Positions 1 to 5,131 of a DNA stretch of 5,334 bases are shown here, piece after piece; within the stretch, counting starts at the first letter, position 1; every line of letters begins with the position of its first letter. Source of the stretch: Nitrososphaerales archaeon TH5893. GTDB lineage: Archaea; Thermoproteota; Nitrososphaeria; Nitrososphaerales; Nitrososphaeraceae. Position numbers and translations under genes: made by a program. The notes below the pieces were generated by a model. That model searched no databases. It was not told where the DNA came from and saw nothing but the letters and a program-made list of their open reading frames with translations. The stretch covers positions 1 through 5,334 of the forward strand of contig JAATVT010000031.1 of assembly GCA_014523685.1 (NCBI GenBank), read 5' to 3'.

Positions 1-1021
1 CGGTAAAAGTATTGAAGAAATAATTGGTTACCGGTTATCTCTTGTAAGGGGAGTCATGGACTTTGATGTCCATACACAATCTGGAAGATATATTGAGTCC
101 CTACATGAATTAGCAATGGCTGAACAATCTATCGAAAGTGAGGTAACATTCGAAAAGAGACCTGTTTCAGATATCGAACAATTAAAGAAAAATGGACTTG
201 ATACAGAATCTCCACCCCTTGGTCCGGTGGCACCTCTAAAGAGCTTCAAGACGTCTTCCTCGATTAGAGCAGATAACAGAATAGAAGATGTTTACTATGA
301 TAAAGACCTACAGGCCAGTAGTGCGATAATATCACTTTATAGAAGTGGAATAGACGTGAGCACCATACAGCGCGTATTTAGCCTAGGGATGTTAGGATAT
401 AGGAAAAAAAGAAAACTGGTGCCGACTCGATGGAGTATATCAGCAGTTGACGGCGGCATCTCATCTCATTTGGTCAAAACCATTGAATTGAATCCATCGG
501 TAGACTATTTTGAAGTATACAAATATTCTCATATCGGTAATTTTTATTCTATAATAATAATACCGGACCAGATATGGAGCTTCGAAATGCAAGAGGCATG
601 GTTTGACAAATTCGGTAACCTAGGAATTGCCATTGACTTTGAAGATGCCAGTGGTTTGCACGAATACCCTTCCTCTGTAGCGGGAGCCTACTTTGCTGCG
701 AGATTGGGAGTAACGGAATATCTACTGAAAAGAAAACGAAAAGCTGGAGTTATAGTGTTAAGGGAAATCCGTCCTGAAGAATATGTCATGCCCGTAGGGG
801 TGTGGCAGATAAGAGAGGGAGTACGTCAAGCTCTTCTTGATAAGACGTATAAGAAAAAGGAATTCGATAGCCTCGAAAGTGCATACAGTTATGCTTGCAC
901 TTCATTATCGGTTTCACAGACTGAGTGGATAAAGAATAGTAAATTGTATAGAGGTCTTAAGAGAAGTCAATCAAGAATTTCAGAATTTTTTCCAGACATA
1001 AGGGTGTATACAGGAAGCTAA
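1..1021 (+). CDS. nreA: NreA-type archaeal DNA repair protein, 5' end outside window
   Basis: Member of the archaeal Nre family (DUF650/DUF651), implicated in repair of DNA damage such as mitomycin C lesions in Haloferax and acting with the PCNA sliding clamp. The frame is open from base 2 with no stop, and the 18 codons before the first ATG (base 56) read GKSIEEIIGYRLSLVRG followed by Val, which is family sequence, so that ATG is internal. Counting from it, the family signature RKLVPTRWSISAVD is at residues 119-132, an SFEMQEAW segment at 175-182, a PSSVAGAYFAARLGVTEYL core near 205-223 and GVWQIREGVRQAL at 248-260. The C-terminus carries a textbook PIP box, QSRISEFF (305-312, bases 968-991), followed by nine more residues. 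About 340 residues are present; the missing N-terminus should hold the family's Cys-rich zinc finger. Oddity: the signature ends VDGG where I recall VDD in most relatives. Identification is confident; the repair role is from the family, not shown here. Confidence 0.93.
   Translation, partial: GKSIEEIIGYRLSLVRGVMDFDVHTQSGRYIESLHELAMAEQSIESEVTFEKRPVSDIEQLKKNGLDTESPPLGPVAPLKSFKTSSSIRADNRIEDVYYDKDLQASSAIISLYRSGIDVSTIQRVFSLGMLGYRKKRKLVPTRWSISAVDGGISSHLVKTIELNPSVDYFEVYKYSHIGNFYSIIIIPDQIWSFEMQEAWFDKFGNLGIAIDFEDASGLHEYPSSVAGAYFAARLGVTEYLLKRKRKAGVIVLREIRPEEYVMPVGVWQIREGVRQALLDKTYKKKEFDSLESAYSYACTSLSVSQTEWIKNSKLYRGLKRSQSRISEFFPDIRVYTGS
968..991 (+). other. PCNA-interacting (PIP) box codons at the end of nreA
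   Basis: The codons encode Q-S-R-I-S-E-F-F, matching the consensus Q-x-x-h-x-x-a-a (h hydrophobic, a aromatic) exactly. In archaeal NreA proteins a motif of this kind is known to bind PCNA, tying the protein to replication or repair sites. Here it is not at the extreme C-terminus: nine residues (Pro-Asp to Gly-Ser) follow it. Confidence 0.85.
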
Positions 1022-1209
1022 CAACAAAGGTGCACGTAGACTACTCTGTCCCTGATTTTGTCAAAAATGATTTCTTGGTCTGGCTATGTACTTTGGTGAC
1101 GTTGTGTGGTACTTTTCTTAATGATAGTAATCTGCTCCAAGTCATATCAGCGCAAAAGCTAAGAAGATAACTTTGTTCCCAAATTTATCGTTACATATTA
1201 ACAATACTA
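1022..1209. other. Spacer between nreA and the cinA-like gene
   Basis: No reading frame of note and no tRNA-like fold. The stretch just after the nreA stop is mixed sequence. A pyrimidine-rich run around 1111-1120 (acttttctta) could serve as a U-tract terminator of the kind archaea use, but it has no stable hairpin in front, so I do not call it as a separate site. Confidence 0.4.
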
Positions 1210-1219
1210 AAAAATATAT
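1209..1219 (+). promoter_or_regulatory. TATA box of the cinA-like gene
   Basis: An A-run leading into TATAT (aaaaaatatat) fits an archaeal TATA element. Transcription normally starts about 24-28 nt past its centre, so near 1239-1243. That lies downstream of the in-frame TTG at 1228 and about 10 nt before the ATG at 1252, which argues that the ATG is the true start. No experimental start site is available here. Confidence 0.6.
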
Positions 1220-1251
1220 GAAAAGAATTGTCTTTCGATACTGCGGACTTC

Positions 1252-2169
1252 ATGACTATCTCAAAAACATTAATTCCTAAGGCAAGCCATAAAGAGGTTA
1301 CCGTAGAATTGTTATCTATTGGAGATGAATTGCTCACGGGTACTATTGTTGATACAAATGCTCAATGGATTTCAAGTAAGATCACAGGTGCCGGAGGTAT
1401 TGTAAAGAGAATAACAACAGTAAGAGATAGAACAATCGAGATATCACATGTACTCAATGAGTGTATTGATAGAAGTCCTGGATGGCTAATTGTATCAGGG
1501 GGACTAGGTCCCACGTACGATGATAAGACTCTCCAGGGTCTAGGTCGAGCCTTGGGACGTGAGCTTATACTTGACCATCGCGCTGTCAAAATGCTCAGAA
1601 GAGGCTATGCCCGGCATAACCAGCGCTTAGTAAGAAATGTTAGCAGGCTGAATGAAGTCCGCTTTAAGATGGCAAGGATACCTAAAGGCTCAATCCCAAT
1701 CCAGAATCCCGTAGGTAGTGCTCCCTCCATATGTATAGACATCAGGAGCGGTGTCGGAACAACAAGGATATTCTGTTTACCGGGGGTGCCAAATGAGATG
1801 AAAGCCGTGTTTTCTAGAACCATACTTCCACAAATAAAGAAATCCATCGGTAAATATTATCTTGTAGAATCAATGTTTGAGACGATCGGCGTAAGCGAGT
1901 CGATGCTTGCTCCCACTTTGTCTGGATTGGTTGATTCTTATCCCACCAACGACATATATCTAAAAACACACCCTAAGGGTTACAAAATGAAGGTTCCAAG
2001 AAACCGAAAGATCAGATCGAAACCTAAACTCAATATACAAATTGTCTCGAAGGGAAAAGATAATTCACACGTCGAGGCAAGATATGCTACTGTTCTTGAC
2101 GCACTCAGAGAAGAAATAAACAAACTTGGTGGAAAAATAATACCCAGTGCTCTGGGCAAGAGACTCTAA
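1252..2169 (+). CDS. CinA-like MoCF-fold protein (COG1058 type, NMN deamidase-related)
   Basis: A stand-alone CinA N-terminal-type protein (MoaB/Mog fold, COG1058); in bacterial CinA this domain is an ADP-ribose pyrophosphatase and a separate COG1546 domain deamidates nicotinamide mononucleotide. Only the first is here, as in many archaea, where such proteins are labelled NMN deamidase-related. From the ATG (305 residues) visible motifs are SIGDELLTGTIVDTNAQWIS near 22-41, the nucleotide-binding SGGLGPTYDDKT near 82-93 and LPGVPNEMK near 176-184. A KH-like tail follows, with HPKGYK near 240-245 and IQIVSKGKD near 262-270, between which sits a very basic stretch (KVPRNRKIRSKPKL). The reading frame also allows a TTG start at 1228 (313 residues), but the TATA box position and the family's usual short N-terminus favour ATG 1252. 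It faces the esterase gene convergently. The fold is confident; the substrate is not established. Confidence 0.88.
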   Translation: MTISKTLIPKASHKEVTVELLSIGDELLTGTIVDTNAQWISSKITGAGGIVKRITTVRDRTIEISHVLNECIDRSPGWLIVSGGLGPTYDDKTLQGLGRALGRELILDHRAVKMLRRGYARHNQRLVRNVSRLNEVRFKMARIPKGSIPIQNPVGSAPSICIDIRSGVGTTRIFCLPGVPNEMKAVFSRTILPQIKKSIGKYYLVESMFETIGVSESMLAPTLSGLVDSYPTNDIYLKTHPKGYKMKVPRNRKIRSKPKLNIQIVSKGKDNSHVEARYATVLDALREEINKLGGKIIPSALGKRL

Positions 2170-2177
2170 TAGCGCTA
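2170..2177. repeat. 8-bp perfect palindrome just past the cinA-like stop
   Basis: TAGCGCTA overlaps the base following the stop codon. It is short enough to be chance, and may only add to the structure of the convergent 3' region. Confidence 0.35.
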
Positions 2178-2195
2178 GAAATAAGGATTCAGCAT

Positions 2196-2220
2196 TTGGA
2201 CCATAGTCCAATTCCTTTCT
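2196..2220. terminator. Hairpin between convergent genes, candidate two-way terminator
   Basis: TTGGAC (2196-2201) and GTCCAA (2206-2211) form a 6-bp stem around a CATA loop. On the plus strand it is followed by a pyrimidine-rich run (attcctttct) 27-51 bases past the cinA-like stop. On the minus strand it lies about 25-40 bases past the esterase stop. Position between two converging genes and the U-rich tail on the plus side favour a terminator; the stem is short and the minus-strand tail is not T-rich. Confidence 0.5.
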
Positions 2221-2234
2221 AATTCTTACGCAGC

Positions 2235-3236
2235 TTAAGATAATTCAGAATAAATCTTAGGTAGTGAAGTATCGTATCTGTAACTAATATTTGAGTGGCC
2301 ATCATCGAACTCCTCATAGTGATGTTTGATATCCATATTATCTAGAGCTGAATGTATTATTCTTGCACCCCATTGTAGATTAAACTCATCTTTTATCCCA
2401 CAATCTATGAATATGAGTTTTAATTTTTTTAGGTTATCACTGTAGTTCCTAATAATCCTTGCGGGATCCCAAGCCTGCCACCGACTCCATACGTCATCCA
2501 GAATCTTCCCCGTGTCTACTCTGAAAGGCAAATCTACTCCCAATTCTGAATTCGGGTTCGGTGAATAATGTGCAGCCATTGCAAGTACGTTTAGGGCGAC
2601 TGCGTCTTCACTTCTATGGCGGTTTGATTTTTCCCAGAACGTCTCGAACCATTTTCTATGACTGTTGCCTGAAGCTCTAAATGCCTCAAGTGCTTTTGGA
2701 AAATCAGGGAGGTAGCAATATTCAAAAGCTGCGTCTCCTGAGTGGTCTACAAGTCCTTGAAATACCTCTGGATTACGCATTCCAAGCATGAGAGCGCCAT
2801 ATCCTCCGGATGATTTTCCCAAAACAGTGTGAGATGACGTATTATAGCATTGATCTACAAAGGGTACGATTTCTTGTATAATGTAATCTTCGTACATTCC
2901 TGTAGCAGATGAGTTTATGTACTGATTTCCTCCGAACTTAGTAAAGCAATCAACCATTACCAAAATCATCGGTCCGCATTTTCCTTCGGAGATTAGTCTA
3001 TTCATTCGACTTTCTATATCCTCTCCTAGAGGATCGTAGTTTAGGAGTGACCTTCCATTTCCCCCAAAACCTGCCAACATGAAGACAGTAACATATCCTT
3101 TAGAGTAGGATTGGGAATACTCAGGTGGGAGGTAGACCACAACATCCCTAGTATAAGGGTCATCTAAAGGATTAGATCTCAGAACAGCACTTTCATGTGA
3201 ATGAACCACTATTCTTCCCTTCAAGATATTTTTCAA
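2235..3236 (-). CDS. Alpha/beta-hydrolase esterase (PF00756, esterase D-like)
   Basis: A cytoplasmic serine esterase of the putative-esterase family (enterochelin esterase/esterase D group); substrate unknown. The 333 residues have no signal peptide or membrane segment. The N-terminal part reads YTRDVVVYLPPEY (28-40), then MLAGFGGNG (53-61, oxyanion side), and VDCFTKFGGNQYINSSATG (95-113). The nucleophile elbow is GKSSGG (140-145), making Ser142 the nucleophile; Asp283 in CGIKDEF and His314 in DDGHSN complete a plausible triad. Residues about 172-270 form a helical, Trp-rich cap between strand segments, as in close relatives. The start is a TTG directly after an in-frame TAA, so no longer start exists; TTG at codon 5 or GTG at codon 10 are alternatives, but family similarity begins near residue 6. 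It has its own 190-base upstream spacer with TATA-like boxes. Family confident, role unknown. Confidence 0.88.
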   Translation of the reverse strand: MKNILKGRIVVHSHESAVLRSNPLDDPYTRDVVVYLPPEYSQSYSKGYVTVFMLAGFGGNGRSLLNYDPLGEDIESRMNRLISEGKCGPMILVMVDCFTKFGGNQYINSSATGMYEDYIIQEIVPFVDQCYNTSSHTVLGKSSGGYGALMLGMRNPEVFQGLVDHSGDAAFEYCYLPDFPKALEAFRASGNSHRKWFETFWEKSNRHRSEDAVALNVLAMAAHYSPNPNSELGVDLPFRVDTGKILDDVWSRWQAWDPARIIRNYSDNLKKLKLIFIDCGIKDEFNLQWGARIIHSALDNMDIKHHYEEFDDGHSNISYRYDTSLPKIYSELS

Positions 3237-3255
3237 TTACAAGGGCTTCATCTGA

Positions 3256-3277
3256 TTTATTATTAAAGTTATTTAAT
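3256..3277 (-). promoter_or_regulatory. TATA-like region of the esterase gene
   Basis: Read on the minus strand, two overlapping AT boxes occur: attaaataa (3269-3277) and tttaataataaa (3256-3267). The nearer is centred about 26 nt from the TTG start, which would give a leaderless message; the farther would give a leader of about 10 nt. No Shine-Dalgarno sequence is seen, so either is compatible with archaeal promoters. Confidence 0.45.
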
Positions 3278-3335
3278 CACTGAAATTCATCATGACTACT
3301 TTGGGCAAGTTTAATTTTGAGGCTCATCCATTTAT

Positions 3336-3361
3336 TTATTTGTAAATAATCTATGTAGATT
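3336..3361. repeat. Two abutting 14-bp dyads in the spacer between esterase and F420-enzyme genes
   Basis: TTATTTGTAAATAA (3336-3349) has perfect 6-bp arms around GT, and AATCTATGTAGATT (3348-3361) has perfect 6-bp arms around TG. They share two bases and have the same geometry. They lie about 100-125 bases upstream of the esterase start and about 65-90 bases past the F420-enzyme stop. Arms with a 2-bp centre suit a dimeric DNA-binding protein better than an RNA hairpin, since a 2-nt loop is too tight, but AT-rich sequence yields such dyads by chance more often. Confidence 0.45.
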
Positions 3362-3426
3362 TCAAAATCCTTACACAACAAGATCAGATCAAAAACTTCA
3401 TTCTTCTTTTATTTTCTTTGTGATTT

Positions 3427-3864
3427 TTAATTAGGAAGGTATTGTTGATATCTTGGGGGTATAAAGAATATTTTTTCAGGTTTAATTTTTAAGATTATCC
3501 TTTTTACGTCCGGGGAGTGACCTGGATACTTTTCGGCTTTAAGGTATTTTCTTGCTAATTTATCAATATGATCGTTTGCACCCTCGTTGGTTTGTTCTAT
3601 GACTCTACCACTTATGGTAACCATACTATACGGGTTTTGATCATCAACCAGAGATATCGCGACTCTGGGATCTTTTGTAACATTCTTGTGTTTTATCCTT
3701 CCCTCAGCAGTATTTATTAAAATAATATCCTTATCCCTGTCTATCCACGTAGGTGTGACCTGAGGAGACCCGTCCTTCTTAATGGTTGCTAAGAATGCGA
3801 AGTTTCTCCCATCAATTAATCTCATAATGTTCTCGTCGGTTATCTTGTCTGGGTTACGACTCAT
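3427..3864 (-). CDS. PPOX-class F420-dependent enzyme (Rv1155-like split barrel)
   Basis: A 145-residue split beta-barrel of the pyridoxamine 5'-phosphate oxidase superfamily, most like the Rv1155-type group that binds the deazaflavin cofactor F420 and reduces or oxidises small substrates; the substrate here is unknown. The first strands carry FAFLATIKKDGSPQVTPTW (22-40) and an aspartate-rich turn IDRDKD, then NTAEGRIKHKNVTKDPRVAI (51-70), the usual cofactor-phosphate region with its Arg/Lys cluster, and an ISGRVIE strand (84-90). The C-terminal half has a short helix pair (94-112) and ends in KIFFIPPRYQQYLPN. Length is normal. The start ATG immediately follows an in-frame TAG, so it is the most upstream possible. 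F420 is made by Nitrososphaeria, which fits. FMN use cannot be excluded from sequence alone. Confidence 0.88.
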   Translation of the reverse strand: MSRNPDKITDENIMRLIDGRNFAFLATIKKDGSPQVTPTWIDRDKDIILINTAEGRIKHKNVTKDPRVAISLVDDQNPYSMVTISGRVIEQTNEGANDHIDKLARKYLKAEKYPGHSPDVKRIILKIKPEKIFFIPPRYQQYLPN

Positions 3865-4136
3865 CTAACAGCTACCGCTACGCGATACCTAATAACTGTA
3901 TCATATTGCTTTTACTGCAACTTGATCATGATTCGATTGTATACCTTGTTTCAGTTGAAAGATTCATAGTAGGCCAACCAACTAGCTTGAAATGAAATCT
4001 GAATCTGAACTTACCGTTGTGAATCAGATAACTGTCTGCCCGCTAAAGGAATAATTCTGGTCGTGGATCGGTATGCGGTAATCTTGGAGAGATTAGATTT
4101 TAAGACTAGACATCATATCCATTATTTCTAATATTT
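3865..4136. other. 272-base spacer upstream of the F420-enzyme gene
   Basis: No credible gene. Its left end carries the F420-enzyme promoter candidate; its right end receives transcription from the 162-residue protein gene. One 20-codon ATG frame exists on the plus strand near 3992 but has no supporting signal. No tRNA-like fold or strong terminator hairpin is visible. Confidence 0.4.
3890..3898 (-). promoter_or_regulatory. Weak TATA-like box of the F420-enzyme gene
   Basis: On the minus strand, cagttatta is centred about 30 nt before the ATG at 3864. That spacing would give a message with almost no leader, matching the lack of a ribosome-binding site. The match to a TATA box is poor. Confidence 0.3.
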
Positions 4137-4625
4137 TCAGCGTAGGTCCTCCAAATCCTTTTCATCGCGGTAATATTCTGGATTCAATCTGAATCCGCCG
4201 GTATTTTCGTAGGGGATATCCGCCAACTTGAGATAATACTCCAAGTTCCTTTTCTTTAGCTGCCTTGATAGCCAGAACACAAATTCTTGTTCTAGCATAT
4301 GCCCTTCTTCCTTTTGTATATCTGGGTAAACTTCAATCAATTTTTCTACGAAAGTCTGATCAAAGTAAATCTGAAAAAAATCCCAACCAAGTGCCTTTCC
4401 TGTGGAGGAAACTTCACAGTCTGACTTGGTATGGACTCCCCACTCTAGTTCTCCTATAAATTCCATTATTCGTGGTCTCTCTTTATCGAAATTCAGACAC
4501 GATCCGGAAATCACAATCATCGGTGGTTTCTCGGCATATTTCCTCTTCATGCGACCGATCTTAAAATTACCGCTTATGCTATAAAAGTAATATGGTGTAC
4601 CGAGCCCTGCTATGTTCCGTGTCAT
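4137..4625 (-). CDS. Unrecognised 162-residue soluble protein
   Basis: I do not recognise the family. The frame is well supported as a gene: it is 162 codons, starts with an ATG directly after an in-frame TAA, and has a normal-looking amino-acid mix with no low-complexity run. The first 30 residues are Tyr/Phe- and then Lys/Arg-rich (PYYFYSISG, then MKRKYAEK at 26-33). A hydrophobic strand MIVISGSCLNF (36-46) follows, then a Trp/aromatic middle (GELEWGVH, GWDFFQIYF), a helical stretch about 91-130 ending in RQLKKRNLEYYLKLAD, and a highly charged tail (DEKDLEDLR). There are two cysteines (43 and 70), no signal peptide and no membrane helix. A start at Met26 is possible. It sits alone with about 100 bases upstream to the small Cys-rich frame on the same strand. 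Function cannot be inferred. Confidence 0.75.
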   Translation of the reverse strand: MTRNIAGLGTPYYFYSISGNFKIGRMKRKYAEKPPMIVISGSCLNFDKERPRIMEFIGELEWGVHTKSDCEVSSTGKALGWDFFQIYFDQTFVEKLIEVYPDIQKEEGHMLEQEFVFWLSRQLKKRNLEYYLKLADIPYENTGGFRLNPEYYRDEKDLEDLR

Positions 4626-4650
4626 TTACAGTTAGACGCCACCATCAGGT

Positions 4651-4660
4651 TGTAAATTCA
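4651..4660 (-). promoter_or_regulatory. Weak TATA-like box of the 162-residue protein gene
   Basis: On the minus strand tgaatttaca is centred about 30 nt before the ATG at 4625, again allowing a nearly leaderless message. The sequence match is modest, and read-through from the small gene upstream is also possible. Confidence 0.3.
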
Positions 4661-4724
4661 ATTGACTTCTTTTACATCAACTTCAATGTCGTGTTATATC
4701 ACACTATGTATCTATAACTGCTTT

Positions 4725-4901
4725 TCATTGATGATCTATGTCTTCTAGTTGAGGAATTATTTCCTGGTCTAGATAGTTTCGGCAGTCGCAATCTTCGAAT
4801 GAGCATTCCCCTCTACTGTTGAAAGAAATACTATGATATTCGATAGAGTGACCACAAGAAAAACAAAAAGCTGCATCAACCTCATCAACAGAAATCGAAA
4901 T
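4725..4901 (-). CDS. Cys/His-rich zinc-ribbon-like mini-protein without a standard start codon
   Basis: A 58-codon frame bounded by a TGA (4902-4904) and ending in TGA at 4725-4727. Its product is clearly metal-binding in style: AFCFSCGHSIEYH carries Cys13, Cys16, His18 and His23, and GECSFEDCDCRNYL carries Cys33, Cys38 and Cys40, followed by an acidic tail (DQEIIPQLEDIDHQ). The C-x2-C-G-H knuckle and the second Cys cluster are what a zinc ribbon shows. There is no ATG, GTG or TTG before the cysteines; the first codon after the stop is ATT, then S-I-S-V-D-E-V-D. A TATA-like box at 4935-4940 puts the transcript start near 4911, about 10 nt before that ATT. Either ATT is used, the start was lost by a single base change, or this is a decayed gene. 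I do not recognise a named family. Confidence 0.5.
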   Translation of the reverse strand: MSISVDEVDAAFCFSCGHSIEYHSISFNSRGECSFEDCDCRNYLDQEIIPQLEDIDHQ

Positions 4902-4931
4902 TCACCACAGCAATTTAACGGCATGTATTTG

Positions 4932-4944
4932 ATGTATAAATGTT
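4932..4944 (-). promoter_or_regulatory. TATA-like box upstream of the Cys-rich mini-gene
   Basis: On the minus strand acatttatacatc contains TTTATA centred near 4937-4938. A start about 26 nt on falls near 4911, shortly before the ATT codon at 4901. The core also reads TATAAA on the plus strand, so direction is not certain, but no plus-strand gene follows. Confidence 0.45.
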
Positions 4945-4966
4945 TAGTATGGCTAATCCGAAAAGT

Positions 4967-4986
4967 CAGTAGTGCCCAGTAGTGCC
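4967..4986. repeat. Perfect tandem repeat of a 10-bp unit
   Basis: The unit cagtagtgcc occurs twice with no spacer (4967-4976 and 4977-4986). TCAGTA at 4966-4971 is also complementary to TACTGA at 4989-4994, so the block can fold back on itself. It lies in a 210-base non-coding gap about 25-50 bases upstream of the TATA-like box of the mini-gene, a place where an activator or repressor could bind. Confidence 0.6.
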
Positions 4987-5110
4987 TTTACTGATAGAAC
5001 GATTACTACGGAGGGAACCTTGGTACAATCGATATTTGTTATACTTTAAGAAGAGTAGTTATGGATTGTATAATCATTTCGATAAAGACGTAATCTAAAG
5101 AAATGTCAAT

Positions 5111-5131
5111 ACATGTTATTGATAATCATGT
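5111..5131. terminator. Hairpin spanning the stop codon of the right-edge gene
   Basis: ACATG (5111-5115) pairs with CATGT (5127-5131), and TTAT (5116-5119) with ATAA (5122-5125), leaving one bulged T and a tight centre. The stop codon TAA of the minus-strand gene lies inside it at 5116-5118. On the minus strand it is followed by a T-rich run (gacatttcttt), so it may help end transcription. An imperfect AT-rich stem is weak evidence alone. Confidence 0.35.

Noticed and set aside
56..58. ATG at 56 as the start of nreA.
   Set aside because: The frame stays open to the left edge, and the 18 codons before the ATG match conserved family sequence, so the gene begins outside the window.
28..249. 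Minus-strand 73-codon frame inside nreA.
   Set aside because: Antisense to a confidently identified gene, with no promoter or family similarity.
1362..1847. Two minus-strand frames of 75 and 80 codons inside the cinA-like gene.
   Set aside because: Both are antisense shadows of the conserved MoCF domain; their composition follows from the sense codons.
3992..4054. Plus-strand 20-codon frame beginning with ATG in the 272-base spacer.
   Set aside because: Too short, no promoter-like box at a suitable distance and no recognisable motif.
4265..4584. Two plus-strand frames of 64 and 60 codons opposite the 162-residue protein.
   Set aside because: They overlap each other and a longer, better balanced minus-strand gene, and no promoter is seen for them.
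4769..4924. A 51-codon minus-strand frame with ATG at 4922-4924 and a hydrophobic middle resembling a signal or membrane segment.
   Set aside because: It overlaps the Cys-rich mini-gene in another frame, and its hydrophobic residues come from a T-rich run that codes for Phe/Leu/Val in that register. Its ATG would lie upstream of the predicted transcript start near 4911.
4905..5115. A possible small RNA gene in the gap between the two Cys-rich genes, suggested by a two-way TATA-like core and fold-back repeats.
   Set aside because: No stable extended fold, no tRNA or known RNA motif, and no terminator in the right place on the plus strand.
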